A stretch of 64,000 nucleotides of DNA, taken from contig NZ_JPUX01000002.1 in assembly GCF_000738675.1 (NCBI RefSeq), forward strand, positions 682,001 through 746,000, read 5' to 3'. The first letter of the stretch is position 1. Each line of letters opens with the position of its first letter. The stretch is from Serratia nematodiphila DZ0503SBS1. Its GTDB lineage: Bacteria > Pseudomonadota > Gammaproteobacteria > Enterobacterales > Enterobacteriaceae. This document shows positions 9,265 through 18,629 of the stretch, piece after piece. Below the pieces are notes generated by a model. That model was given only the letters and a program-made list of their open reading frames with translations, searched no databases and was not told the origin of the DNA. Made by a program: the position numbers and the translations under genes.

Positions 9265-10044
9265 CTAAAGCCCGTCATTCTGGGGACGATGCCCAGCGAT
9301 CAGGTTTGCCACCTGTGCATAATCCTTAATAACGCCGGGATGGCGCCGCCCGGTGCAAAAAACAAAGCTACAGCGCTGTTCATTACCGATCAACTTCTCC
9401 GCCAGATTTCTGGCTCGCAGATTAGGCGTGGCGTTCATTCTAAGGATCTGCATTTTCTCTGTTTCATTACTTTGGGGATGAAGTTTTTCTTCATACTCTC
9501 CCACCATCAGCGTGACCTGATTGACATGCTCATCAATGGTTAACTTGCCGTCAGGAATCAACGCCCCATTGCCCCACCAAATGGATGGGCTGGCCGCTAA
9601 ATAATTTTGAAATGCATCAGGATGATTAAACAGGGTATACAACACAAAATGACCACCATGCGAGTGGCCTGCCAGCGTTTGCTGGTCTACGTTGACAGGA
9701 TAATGCGCTTCGATCCATGGTTTAACGCATGCGGCAATAAATTGATAAAACGCTGCCGCTCCGCCCCCCTCCGCAAACTCTTTCTCTCCTGAGGGAACCG
9801 TATAATCACGGGTTCTTGCCTTCAATATATCCACCCCGTCTTGATAGCCAATGCCGATATAAAGAATATCCCCATCGCGTTTTCTGTTGTTACGTTCCGT
9901 CACGACCGAAAACTGGGAGTTAGCATCCAAAAGATACAGCGGGTTCAAATTACCGCCAGTCCCCCTGCGGTGAGAGATAAAGACTCTGTATCTTTGACCA
10001 TTAAAGACAAAGCACTTCGTTCTTGAAATTAAATCTTCACACAT
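9265..10044 (-). CDS. Alpha/beta-hydrolase, enterochelin-esterase-like (COG2819 type)
   Basis: The 259-residue product has the serine-hydrolase elbow GHSHGG (Ser128) preceded by PVNVDQQTLA and followed by SPSIWWGNG, typical of the IroE / esterase-D-like superfamily. The C-terminal RRHPGVIKD places the likely catalytic His. Members cleave siderophore trilactones or other esters; no siderophore genes are near, so the substrate is open. There is no signal peptide, suggesting a cytoplasmic enzyme. It is the last gene before the thrW-type attachment repeat and so the presumed left chromosomal neighbour of the island. Confidence 0.85.
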   Translation of the reverse strand: MCEDLISRTKCFVFNGQRYRVFISHRRGTGGNLNPLYLLDANSQFSVVTERNNRKRDGDILYIGIGYQDGVDILKARTRDYTVPSGEKEFAEGGGAAAFYQFIAACVKPWIEAHYPVNVDQQTLAGHSHGGHFVLYTLFNHPDAFQNYLAASPSIWWGNGALIPDGKLTIDEHVNQVTLMVGEYEEKLHPQSNETEKMQILRMNATPNLRARNLAEKLIGNEQRCSFVFCTGRRHPGVIKDYAQVANLIAGHRPQNDGL

Positions 10045-10274
10045 AACAACCTCACTTGTTTAAATGAATTAATCGCGTCAATGCCTTATTCTCAGAGAAG
10101 AAAAAGACGGTGAGGTCCCAACGTAGCAACGCATATTCCCGTTTACGACGTTTGTGTGTTGTGCGGTTTATGGCACACAAGCCCAGGTATTGCATCATGC
10201 ACCGGATTAATGGGCTTTAGCGTTGCGGCAGAGTCGGTGACGGAGCGTACGAAAGGAAAAGTTAAAAAATGAGG

Positions 10275-10291
10275 TGGTGCCGATAATAGGA
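10275..10291 (+). repeat. Left attachment repeat (thrW 3'-end copy)
   Basis: TGGTGCCGATAATAGGA is identical to the 3' end of thrW (plus-strand reading at 32,775-32,791). A few further bases match imperfectly. Same orientation as the tRNA copy, as expected for attL/attR. Confidence 0.85.
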
Positions 10292-10460
10292 ATGGAATAC
10301 AACGCATATCATGCTGTTTTAAAAGACCTTTAAAAACACAAGGCAGCAATGAATACATATATCTATACACAATAAAATGGTACACAATACATAGAATAAA
10401 TTATAAGCAACTAGTACTCGCCCAGTGCTCATCATATTAAAAAGAGATTTATAGGAAAAC

Positions 10461-10569
10461 TGTTCACCCTATACACTTTTTTATTTTATCCTTTTATTTC
10501 AATGCATTGATGGGTGTATAGCCACCTTCTAGGTGTACACCCCTGTTCACCTACAGGGTGAACAGTTTG
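10461..10569. other. P4-type iteron cluster (crr-like)
   Basis: CTGTTCACC occurs near 10,460 and again at 10,543-10,551, where it forms an inverted repeat with GGTGAACAG at 10,557-10,565. This is the core of the iteron that the P4 alpha protein binds at ori and crr. In P4 the crr lies away from ori on the other side of alpha, and here the cluster is just beyond the decayed alpha fragment. It is therefore probably the crr of the older satellite. Confidence 0.6.
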
Positions 10570-10581
10570 AATCGCAGGCAC

Positions 10582-10606
10582 AAAAAAACCGGCCTGAGCC
10601 GGTTTG
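10582..10606 (-). terminator. Rho-independent terminator after decayed alpha fragment
   Basis: On the minus strand AACCGGC-TCAG-GCCGGTT is followed by a run of T. It would end leftward transcription of the alpha remnant. Confidence 0.7.
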
Positions 10607-10792
10607 GTGAGCGCTTGTCATTATGATATTGGCCGTTCAGCGGCCGATAGGAAGCCCTGGTGTTGCTGCATGTATTCGGGTCACTGCCACTATAAGCGGC
10701 GCGGCGATTGAGCGTCCAATGGGTTCGGCAGATCAATAATTGCCTATTGATCGGCCCGGCCGATCGACTCGGTCATCGTCACACCGCGCCGC

Positions 10793-11519
10793 ACTTCGGC
10801 AGCCAACCCGCTTCGCACTCGTCACTCAATAATTCCCTGCCTGATGCGGCGTTTCAGCAGCGCATGCTCACACTCTTTTAGCGTCTGCGGCACCGCCGGG
10901 CCGGACGCCGTCAGGTTTATCACGTGCTGATAACCCCCTAGCGGCCATAAACGACAGGTAGGCGTGATACAGATAGCGGCGCGGATTCGCCGGGGTGATT
11001 TTGGCATTGCCGATCATCATCCCTTCCGGGGTGCCCAGCACCGTCAGGTAGCCACAAAAATCAACCAGCGGATCGGCATGCCGTTTGATTTCCAGGGCTT
11101 TCGCCGAACTCTGCTGCGCCTGAAGCAGTGCACGCGCATCATTCGGGTATGGCGAAACGCTGCATCAGGTGACGCACAATGCCCCCCAGCTCTTCGGTGA
11201 TCTTCGCCAGCAACAGCGGATCGCGCTCTTCGGGGGCGATAGCCTCCGGGAACAGCAGTATCACCCGGCGGCGCGAGATGCCGCCGCTGCGGTCGCTGAA
11301 CTGCATCGGGTTGTTGTTCACCGCCAGTATCACCGCCGGGATGTTTACCGCGTAGGCATCGCGGTATTTCGGGTCGATGGCGACCGCATCACCGCCGGTG
11401 ATGGCCTTGATGCCCGCCCCGTCACCGCTCCACTTTTCCTGGTCAGGTAGGATAATCAGCGAGAAGCCGACCACGCTCGCGCGCCGACTCCAGGATATCA
11501 ATGATGGCGGAGGTGGTAT
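10793..11519 (-). pseudogene. Decayed 3' part of a P4 alpha primase-helicase gene
   Basis: This stretch is closely similar to the 3' third of the intact alpha gene (about 25,629-26,381). The best preserved part encodes ASVVGFSLIILPDQEKWSGD through NNNPMQFSDRSGGISRRRVI, i.e. the Walker B side of the helicase. Several small indels (near 10,900, 10,945, 11,150 and 11,485) break the frame and one deletes part of the C-terminal tail. It is cut by the IS3-family element at 11,520. Many point differences from the intact copy show it is an older, separate allele rather than a fresh duplication. Confidence 0.85.
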
Positions 11520-11597
11520 TGTAAGTATCCCGCTTAACCTAACCATTCACTTTTAGAGATCTTCCGACATACTGATTATGTCCCTGAGGAGATCACC

Positions 11598-11864
11598 ATG
11601 CGTAAAGCCCGGTTTGCCGAACACCAGATCATCACCGTTCTGAAGTCTGTTGAAGCCGGACGTACCGTCAAAGATGTCTGCCGCGAAGCGGGAATATCTG
11701 AGGCTTCGTACTATAACTGGAAAGCGAAGTATGGTGGCATGGAAGCCTCTGATATCAAAAAGATGAAGGATCTTGAGGACGAAAACCGCCGTCTCGAACA
11801 GATGTTTGCCGACCTGAGTCTGGAAAATCGCGCGTTAAAAGACGTCATTGAAAAAAAGCTTTAA
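11598..11864 (+). CDS. IS3-family OrfA (helix-turn-helix subunit)
   Basis: The 88-residue protein begins MRKARFAEHQIITVLKSVEA and has the helix-turn-helix and leucine-zipper layout of IS3-family OrfA, which binds the element's ends. A GAGGAG ribosome site precedes it. Its end overlaps an A7 run, a likely -1 slippery site that would fuse it to OrfB, as usual in this family. Confidence 0.9.
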   Translation: MRKARFAEHQIITVLKSVEAGRTVKDVCREAGISEASYYNWKAKYGGMEASDIKKMKDLEDENRRLEQMFADLSLENRALKDVIEKKL

Positions 11865-11896
11865 AACCAGCGATAAAGCGTGAGCTCGTCAACTAT

Positions 11897-12701
11897 GTGA
11901 AAGAGATGTTTTCGATGAGCGTACGCCAGGCATGCAGGACATTATCGCTGAGTAGGACGGTCTATTTTTACCAGCCTGATACCCGGCGCGATGAGCCGGT
12001 GATCCGGGCGCTGACTGAACTGGCGGAGCGCTATCCGCGATACGGCTTTAAGAAACTGTTCCAGTTACTGCGCAGGCAGGGTAACAGCTGGAACCATAAG
12101 CGCGTTCACCGGATTTACTGCCTGCTGAAATTGAATTTTCGCCGTAAGGGAAAACAGCGCCTGCCGGTGCGTAATCCGGCGATGCTGGCGACGCCAGAGG
12201 CGATGAACCAGAGCTGGTCCATCGATTTTATGCACGATGCGCTGGTGTGCGGCAGACGCTTCCGGACGTTCAACGTGGTGGATGATTTTAACCGCGAAGC
12301 ACTGGCGATCGAAATTGACCTGAGTATCCCGGCGCAACGTGTCGTGAGAGTGCTGGACAGGATAGTGGCAAACCGCGGCTATCCGCGGAAGATGCGTATG
12401 GATAACGGGCCAGAACTGGTCTCACTGGCACTGGCGCAATGGGCCGAAGAACATGGTGTGTTGCTGGAATTTATCAAGCCGGGAAAGCCGACGCAGAATG
12501 CGTTTATAGAGCGTTTTAATCGGACATACCGGACTGGATTTTTATCTGTTCAGAACCCTGAATGAAACGCGGGAAATTACGGAGCGCTGGCTGACTGAAT
12601 ATAACAGCGAGCGGCCTCATGAATCCCTGAACAACCTGACGCCGGAAGAGTACCGGCTGATGGCTGAACCCCCGGAAATCTCAAAAAGTGCGTGGAACTA
12701 A
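11897..12701 (+). pseudogene. IS3-family OrfB transposase, frameshifted
   Basis: The DDE catalytic domain is recognisable: WSIDFMHDAL (first Asp), RMDNGPELVS (second Asp) and NAFIERFNRT (Glu). After TYRTG the frame shifts, apparently from a small deletion near 12,537, and ends at 12,565. The correct C-terminus (RTLNETREITERWLTEYNSE through SKSAWN) continues in another frame to 12,701. The transposase therefore probably lacks its last ~60 residues and the copy is unlikely to move by itself. Confidence 0.85.
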
Positions 12702-12745
12702 AACGGGTGCGCTTACATATTCAGTATGTCTATCGGCCTCACATT

Positions 12746-12816
12746 ACTCATTCAATATCAGGTTATTTGTATTCCCTGCTTGATACGACGTTTCAGCAAC
12801 ATCACTCTCAGCATCT
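12746..12816 (-). pseudogene. Second alpha 3'-end scrap
   Basis: About 70 bp aligns with the extreme 3' end of the intact alpha gene (near 25,670-25,745), sharing ATCAGGTT, TGTATTCCCTGCTTG and CGTTTCAGCA with scattered differences. It lies immediately beyond the IS and does not continue the fragment on the other side. The locus must therefore have been a junction of two alpha copies before the IS arrived. Confidence 0.65.
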
Positions 12817-13058
12817 ATGGCATCACTTAGACGACTGCCGCTAATTTCCTAACAAGCTTACAGTATTATCCTGTAATCTTCGAAAAATGCTCTCCGCAAG
12901 GACAGAAACTATCTACAGAAAGAGGTCACTCCACATTTTCCAAAATTCATCACCTAAAAATAAAAACAGTAAAATATTCACCATTTTATTTTGTAATGTA
13001 AACATCTAACTATTATAAATCATCGTGTTATATAAAATAACATTGGTGTTGTACAAAA
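12817..13058. other. AT-rich spacer
   Basis: No gene recognised in these 240 bp. The sequence switches here from satellite-like to AT-rich cargo. Confidence 0.4.
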
Positions 13059-13688
13059 CTAATTATAATCATTAGTCTGTCTATTTTTAAAAACAGGTAT
13101 ATTTATTGCTGATAATATTTCACTTTTGTTTAAGATTAATTTAGTAGTGTCATCCAACCTACTGTAATTAGTGGTAAGGAAAATATCTAATGTATCTTTA
13201 TCTCTATAACCACTAATAATGGGGGATATAACCACACTCTGTTCAGGACCTCCTTTTTCATTAGGTTCCCCTAAAGAAATAACATTTCCCACATAGACCT
13301 TTCTGTCCTTCATTGTTAGCATAATGAAAGCCTCATTCGTATTTGTACTTATTAGTGATATAAAAAGACAGCTATCTAAGGAATTTCCTCTTAATGCATC
13401 ATAAATAACATATGGTTTTGTATTAAGAGTTTTGTATTTTATTATTAGTCTAATTGTAGGAAATATAGACCATATCACTGGTATAATTAATGTACATAGA
13501 GCAATGAATATCAAGCATGATAATTCTTTTGAAATTGCCTTCTTGTTTTCACCTTCAAGAATAAAGGGGTTTAAAGTCTCAGAAATAAAATCAATAATAG
13601 AAAACCTATACTCAACAAATGGCATTTTTATTTCACCAGAAGTAGTCAACAATAAACCAATACTTACAAGCAATAAAAGCCCCCCCAT
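13059..13688 (-). CDS. Unrecognised membrane protein of AT-rich cargo
   Basis: The 209-residue product has a hydrophobic N-terminus (LLLLVSIGLLLTT), a second strong membrane segment (CLIFIALCTLIIPVIWSIFP, about residues 57-77) and a C-terminal soluble region of about 130 residues rich in beta-type residues. The start codon lies inside a run of seven G (13,680-13,686), so slippage there would put the gene out of frame at codon 2-3. Strongly AT-rich, unlike the backbone. It follows a 70-residue gene in the same direction, 130 bp away. No family recognised. Confidence 0.65.
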   Translation of the reverse strand: MGGLLLLVSIGLLLTTSGEIKMPFVEYRFSIIDFISETLNPFILEGENKKAISKELSCLIFIALCTLIIPVIWSIFPTIRLIIKYKTLNTKPYVIYDALRGNSLDSCLFISLISTNTNEAFIMLTMKDRKVYVGNVISLGEPNEKGGPEQSVVISPIISGYRDKDTLDIFLTTNYSRLDDTTKLILNKSEILSAINIPVFKNRQTNDYN

Positions 13689-13818
13689 AAAGCACTCTTC
13701 AGATAAAGAAATTGCCCTTCATAACGATATAATTTATATTTATATATAGGATGAATATGAATAAGCAAAAAACCACTAACCAATATAGGTATAACCAATA
13801 AAACAAACATGATACCGA

Positions 13819-14031
13819 CTAAGGTAATTTGTTAATTCTCATCCTGATCTCATCAATGATGAGATGCAAGTGCTCAAACTCTTTATTATTAACAACCTCC
13901 ACTATTGATACCGTTACAGTACCTCGCCCTATCACCTTTAATGTTTTATAAGTACTACCTAGCTTCTCAACTATTTCATATTCATGTCTTTTCGGAGCTA
14001 GCCCTATAAGGCTCAATATTGAGTGAATCAA
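13819..14031 (-). CDS. Small protein, possible partner of the membrane protein
   Basis: A 70-residue product with a short hydrophobic N-terminus (IHSILSLIGLA) and an alternating, beta-like middle (YKTLKVIGRGTVTVSIVEVV). The start is TTG, supported by GGAGGCGG a few bases upstream; no ATG is available at a sensible place. AT-rich and co-directional with the membrane protein downstream, so a two-gene module is plausible. Function unknown. Confidence 0.55.
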   Translation of the reverse strand: MIHSILSLIGLAPKRHEYEIVEKLGSTYKTLKVIGRGTVTVSIVEVVNNKEFEHLHLIIDEIRMRINKLP

Positions 14032-14411
14032 ACCGCCTCCAAATCCTATGACTCAGAATTTATTTAAATACTATATACAATAACAATATTATTACTTAGA
14101 GTAAACAGGATTGCTTTGAAATTCAGTAATCCATTAACGCACCAATATGTAGCATCACAAGCAACACGCTGAATGGTAAAACATATAAAATCTTATTGAC
14201 AAGTAATATTAACGCTGAAGGGGGAAGAACTTCCCTGTAACTTAGCTATGTTACTTAATGGCGGGTTGTTTTAGGGAAACATCATGAAATCAACTCATTT
14301 ACTTGTTAACCCACCAATTTAACCTTATAGGTTAGTTTAATTAGAACTGTTTAGTAACAATTACGTCACTATCATAGATGTTAAAACTTCAAACTAAAGC
14401 CAGAGGTATTT
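14032..14411. other. AT-rich spacer
   Basis: Contains the divergent promoters of the small two-gene module and the hydrolase gene; nothing else recognised. Confidence 0.4.
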
Positions 14412-15263
14412 ATGGAGAGAAATATAGCCCCCAGCTACCATACTGCAATAGTGAATGGGATCCGGTTACGTTATGTCATTGCAGGTAAGGGGAAGCCTTT
14501 AGTATTACTACATGGCTGGCCACAAAATTGGAAGGAGTGGCGGCATGTGATCAAAAGCATGTCATCTATTTTTACTGTAATTGCTCCTGACATGCGCGGT
14601 TTTGGTGACTCTGACAAGCCAGTAAGTGGCTACAATAAGCGCGAGGTGGCACAAGATATTTATGAATTAGTGCATCAATTAGGCTTTAAGAAAATTTACT
14701 TAGTTGGGCATGATATTGGAATGATGGTTGCGTATGAATATGCATCATCTCATCCAGAAGATGTGAAACGACTTGCCCTGATGGAAGCGGCTATTCCCGG
14801 TTTAGGCCTTGAGACTTTGCAAGACTCGGCAAAATTCCCACATCTTTGGCATTTCGGTTTTTTCATTGCCCCAGGTGTTGCCGAGTCACTTATTTTCGGC
14901 CGTGAAAAAATATTCTTAACCCATTTCATTAAAGAATTATCTTACAACACGTCTGCCTTTACTGATGATGACTTCAATGAATACTCTGAAAGTATGAGCG
15001 CTCCAGGAACATTAAGCTCAAGCTTGAAACATTATCGTGCATTTCCCGAGGATGCTGTAAATAATCGTGAAAATGCGCGAAAAAAGTTAATCATGCCAAT
15101 ATTAGCGATTGGTGGCTCTCATGGAATGGGTAAAAGAGTGGGCGAAATGATGTACCCACTTGCTGAAAATGTACAAATGGCGGTCATTGAACAATGTGGG
15201 CATTGGATTCCAGAAGAGCAACCAGAAAAGCTAACAAAGTTATTTCTTGATTTCTTTAGTTAA
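14412..15263 (+). CDS. Epoxide hydrolase / dehalogenase-like alpha/beta-hydrolase
   Basis: The 283-residue product has HGWPQNW (residues 34-40, oxyanion hole) and the nucleophile elbow GHDIG with Asp101. Aspartate rather than serine places it with epoxide hydrolases and haloalkane/haloacetate dehalogenases. MRGFGDSDKP (61-70) is also typical. GCGHWIPEEQP near the C-terminus supplies the catalytic His. Such enzymes open epoxides or remove halogens via a covalent ester. No signal peptide. It is followed by a strong terminator, so is probably a single-gene unit. Substrate unknown. Confidence 0.88.
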   Translation: MERNIAPSYHTAIVNGIRLRYVIAGKGKPLVLLHGWPQNWKEWRHVIKSMSSIFTVIAPDMRGFGDSDKPVSGYNKREVAQDIYELVHQLGFKKIYLVGHDIGMMVAYEYASSHPEDVKRLALMEAAIPGLGLETLQDSAKFPHLWHFGFFIAPGVAESLIFGREKIFLTHFIKELSYNTSAFTDDDFNEYSESMSAPGTLSSSLKHYRAFPEDAVNNRENARKKLIMPILAIGGSHGMGKRVGEMMYPLAENVQMAVIEQCGHWIPEEQPEKLTKLFLDFFS

Positions 15264-15400
15264 CAACTCTTGGGAAAGATTAAAATTTTCTTTTGCATGG
15301 GTTTTCATCACCTTATTTAAGGCCTTTTCTGAGCATTTTATGTTAATATTTAAAAGCACAGTATGATATATCTTATCATGATTAACCTGGTGTATTTTAG

Positions 15401-15434
15401 CCTACCTCAATCGCCCTAGAGGCAGGTTTTTTTT
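15401..15434 (+). terminator. Rho-independent terminator after the hydrolase gene
   Basis: CCTACCTC and GAGGCAGG pair around a 10-base loop, followed by eight T. Confidence 0.75.
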
Positions 15435-15867
15435 ATAAAAAACCCACTTCTACAGTGAGCGGATACTTTGATAAACATCTTGTAATTGAGTGTGTGATTA
15501 ATTCCTAAAATGATTATCATTTCATCACATGAAAAGTATTTTGGCGTCAAGTGATATATATAAAAATATTTTATCCACAACCTACGTTATAGTACCCTCG
15601 TGCTAAGTTATCTTGAATAACTCTCTATTCCTTTTTACCACTCCCTCCCCTTAACCCAGTATTCCTAACACCTAAAAATTTTAACATTTAATGCCCCTGA
15701 CATCTATTTCTTCTTCAGAGTGAAATGTATAAGTAGCTAGTCAGAGGAGCGGACTCAAAGTCAATGACTATAAGTTCAATAGATAACTTAGTATTAATAA
15801 TGGGTATGCTTTTACATTATTCCTGCCATTATAAAACAAGCAATTAAAACTTAAATTAGAAAAGACA
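15435..15867. other. Gene-free stretch with a Fur-box-like palindrome
   Basis: AT-rich and without a plausible gene. AATGATTATCATT at 15,509-15,521 matches 12 of the 13 central bases of the Fur consensus, but no start codon lies sensibly downstream. It may be a relic of a lost promoter or chance in AT-rich DNA. Confidence 0.3.
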
Positions 15868-16887
15868 TTATCTATTCATCCTCAAAAAAAAATAGTACAA
15901 TTGATTAATAACCAAGTGAATTATATAAGTTATCATTATGGTTACTACAATCGCTATTGGAACTGACGTTAAACGATACAATGATGAATAAGATATGTCG
16001 CTATTCATAGTTTTCATGCCAACAATGACACTAAGTGTAGTTAAGGCTACAAACCATTTTGCAGGTCCAGCATTCTCTTTTATATGTGCTGATGTATATA
16101 GCATAATACAGAAACAATATAGAAATGAAATGATGAAAATATTTTCATTAAAGACACTAACTATTACCTGTATAATTAAAGCAGTAGATGAACCAATAAT
16201 TGTCCCATATATTCTTTTTATACTTGAATGAAAAATCAAATTCCAATTGATAGGAAACAACACTAATAAAGACGATACTTGGGCTGCTATTGAATCTTTC
16301 TCATCAAACAGCATAAAAAACATTAAAGATACCGAAGACACAACAGAACCCAACATGGTTTTCTTTATATTATCAATGTTACTCTGCACAGATTTCTGGA
16401 TTATAGTCCTTTCGTGTCTATCCGGGAAGAAGTAGAATGAAATGGCAACAATAGCAGCTGTAATAAATGTTGCCAGAATCACCGATGTATAAACATCACT
16501 TAAATTTGTAGATTGATAACTGCCCAGATGAGTTAATGTATGTATTGAAATTAAGGATTGTGCGCCAGCTAAAAATGCGGTATTTGTAGACATAATCCAA
16601 AAGCAAAATACATTTATACTAAATGATAATGTTATTGTTGTGACTATAGATACAGAGGAGTTAACAGTTATAAAATAAGCAACAGCAACGCTAAACACTC
16701 CACTAAACAAAAACTGTCTTATGATATGAGCATTAATTACCGGAGATAAGCCCATAATAAGTATTGGGTATAGTGAAAAGTAAGTACCATAATCCCAATC
16801 GAAAATCTTAGGCAAAATAAACCCTAAATACGAACCAAATAATACTCTTTTTATTTGCTGCAAGTCATTTTCAGTCATAATATTCAT
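15868..16887 (-). CDS. DUF2955 / FUSC-like inner-membrane efflux component
   Basis: About 339 residues from MNIMTENDL. The sequence is almost entirely hydrophobic, with two repeated clusters of four to five membrane helices separated by a charged loop (FFPDRHERTIIQKSV, about residue 160). This is the layout of DUF2955 and aromatic-acid exporter (AaeB/FUSC) proteins. It pairs with the HlyD-like protein just upstream, as AaeB pairs with AaeA. The start follows the upstream TAA by a single base, so translation is probably coupled. Likely exports small aromatic or amphiphilic compounds; the substrate is an inference. Confidence 0.8.
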   Translation of the reverse strand: MNIMTENDLQQIKRVLFGSYLGFILPKIFDWDYGTYFSLYPILIMGLSPVINAHIIRQFLFSGVFSVAVAYFITVNSSVSIVTTITLSFSINVFCFWIMSTNTAFLAGAQSLISIHTLTHLGSYQSTNLSDVYTSVILATFITAAIVAISFYFFPDRHERTIIQKSVQSNIDNIKKTMLGSVVSSVSLMFFMLFDEKDSIAAQVSSLLVLFPINWNLIFHSSIKRIYGTIIGSSTALIIQVIVSVFNENIFIISFLYCFCIMLYTSAHIKENAGPAKWFVALTTLSVIVGMKTMNSDISYSSLYRLTSVPIAIVVTIMITYIIHLVINQLYYFFLRMNR

Positions 16888-16888
16888 C

Positions 16889-17959
16889 TTAATAAATATA
16901 ATGCAGCCAAGAAATAACATTTATTTGCAATCTTGATAAGTACTTTGTTAGCGTATCATTACTTGAATAAATTTGGACTGTCGCTCTAGCTCCAGATGTT
17001 AGTCCATCAGGCAAAGGATCGTCTAGATTTATATATATCCTAATTCTTTGAGCATCCCTAATCCATCGATCACTTTGCTCTGTACTAGCTAGGTTGCCAT
17101 CAGCATATAACTGACCGTTAATTACACCGGAGTCTTTACCTATAACTTTGCCGTTAAATACTTTGCCAGGAATAGCATCAAATACGACATAAGCCCTAAT
17201 TTTCTCTTTCAATTTGGATAATGATTTCTCACGAAAATCGGCATAAATTACACCGGAATCACTAACTATGCTCAATAATGGAACGCCAGGTGACACAACA
17301 TGTCCTGTATTAAGATTCATATTGCTAATCGTTCCAGATATGGGGGAGGTCACGGTGGTTTTATTTAATTCTGTTCGAGAAACAGCCAGATCATTCATAG
17401 CCTTCCTAATCTGAAGATTTTCATCACCATATAAACCCCGTTGCGTAACCAATGACAGGATATTATATTTCAATTGCTTTACATTTGCTTCATTTTTTTC
17501 TCTGTCACCTATTGCTTTATCTACTTGCTGTTTGGATATAGCAATTGCATTGAGTTTTAGATATCTGTCCTCATCGTCCCTAGCCAATTTCAATGATATT
17601 TCCGCAGAATTAAGTTCATTTTCGGCCTCTTTAATTTTCGAGTCTAATGTTTTATTATCTTCATAGGCTTGTTCAAGTTTTAACTTTGCCGAATTTAAAT
17701 TTAAGATATAATCAGTAGGATCTATATAAAATAGAACATCACCTTTTTTTACTTTTTGATCATTCTTCACAGCGACATTGATCACTTTGCCGCTGACTTC
17801 TGGCGACACAGTAATTACTTTATATATTAGCCTAGAATGAGGTGTAAATGGGTGTGAAATGTCTGAAATGACAAAATATATAATAGATGCAAGCCCCAAC
17901 AACATGCCTAATAATGTCCATTGACGAAATCGTTGTTCTGGAGTTAATGACAATGACAT
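16889..17959 (-). CDS. HlyD/EmrA-family periplasmic adaptor protein
   Basis: The 356-residue protein has one N-terminal membrane anchor (TLLGMLLGLASIIYFVI), a biotinyl-lipoyl half (VITVSPEVSGKVINVAVKND), a long coiled coil (about residues 95-185, rich in K/E/N/L), the second lipoyl half (TVTSPISGTISNMNLNTGHV) and a beta-barrel domain. This is the standard order of membrane-fusion proteins such as EmrA, AaeA and YibH. It would link the DUF2955 pump to an outer-membrane channel encoded elsewhere. A heptanucleotide repeat lies about 190 bp upstream. Confidence 0.9.
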   Translation of the reverse strand: MSLSLTPEQRFRQWTLLGMLLGLASIIYFVISDISHPFTPHSRLIYKVITVSPEVSGKVINVAVKNDQKVKKGDVLFYIDPTDYILNLNSAKLKLEQAYEDNKTLDSKIKEAENELNSAEISLKLARDDEDRYLKLNAIAISKQQVDKAIGDREKNEANVKQLKYNILSLVTQRGLYGDENLQIRKAMNDLAVSRTELNKTTVTSPISGTISNMNLNTGHVVSPGVPLLSIVSDSGVIYADFREKSLSKLKEKIRAYVVFDAIPGKVFNGKVIGKDSGVINGQLYADGNLASTEQSDRWIRDAQRIRIYINLDDPLPDGLTSGARATVQIYSSNDTLTKYLSRLQINVISWLHYIY

Positions 17960-18453
17960 GTATTCTTTCCTTTGGCCGTTAAGACAGCGTAATGAAAAAC
18001 GCTTGCTTATTAAGCATACATTTACTTAGTTCATGAAGTAAATACCTAATAATGGAATTATCATTTCCATTCTATACGCCTTTTCGTTAAGACACATGCT
18101 ATTGCTCTATAAGTTTGAGTAATAACACATAGGCATAAATAAACTCTTGAGGAGTGAGGAGTGAGGAGTGGGGAGTGAGGAGTGAGGAGTTTTCAATACT
18201 ATCACATTACAGATTTAAAAATTTAGTTTCATTATGATTTTATATACATATAATTCATATAATCTACAGCATCGCTCCATCAACGAAAATAATATATTGT
18301 ATCTCTTCATCTTTTTAGACATGTAAGGCATACAGTTTTCCATAAGTTTAGCTAGGGATAACATTAACATATCGCCATCATGCATAACTTCCATAATTTC
18401 ATATTACTGCGTGGATTGCTAATACAACACAATAGAATTGGGTTAAGTGGTTC
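17960..18453. other. Promoter region of the efflux pair
   Basis: AT-rich, about 490 bp. It contains the heptamer array at 18,149-18,190 and presumably the hlyD promoter. No gene recognised. Confidence 0.45.
18149..18190 (+). repeat. Heptanucleotide tandem repeat, six copies
   Basis: Six head-to-tail copies of GAGGAGT, the fourth altered to GGGGAGT. It sits about 190 bp upstream of the HlyD-like start codon. Copy number may vary by slipped-strand mispairing and could alter promoter spacing. Confidence 0.9.
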
Positions 18454-18588
18454 ATGACTAAACGTAAACGAACTAAAAGCCGTTTTTCGCCCAAACTCAG
18501 CGCCGATATATTTGAGTACCAGCCACGGGCCGTTGACGTTGCTCTAGCATTGAAACTAGATCTAGATCCTTGTCAACTTCGAAAATGG
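18454..18588 (+). pseudogene. Truncated ORF, possible OrfA-like transposase remnant
   Basis: An ATG-initiated frame (MTKRKRTKSRFSPKLSADIF, then DVALALKLDLDPCQLRKW) runs exactly to the left end of the next IS, whose first bases supply the stop. The basic N-terminus and RKW ending resemble an IS3-type OrfA helix-turn-helix. The match is weak, and it may instead be chance. Confidence 0.3.
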
Positions 18589-18629
18589 TGACCTGCCCCC
18601 AGTATTAGATACAGCCATCAGTTAGTAAT

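Larger units (their letters stand above)
11520..12717 (+). mobile_element. IS3-family insertion sequence (ISEhe3-like), defective
   Basis: The ends begin TGTAAG inward on both sides, with further imperfect inverted-repeat matches (left TGTAAGTATCCCG, right reverse complement TGTAAGCGCACCCG). A 3-bp direct duplication, TAT, flanks it at 11,517-11,519 and 12,718-12,720, matching IS3-family target size. It carries orfA and a frameshifted orfB. The family resemblance to ISEhe3 is from memory of the protein sequences and needs a database check. Confidence 0.8.

Noticed and set aside
15509..15521. Fur box controlling a nearby gene
   Set aside because: The palindrome fits, but no gene starts downstream on either strand at a plausible distance, so no regulatory claim is made beyond noting it.
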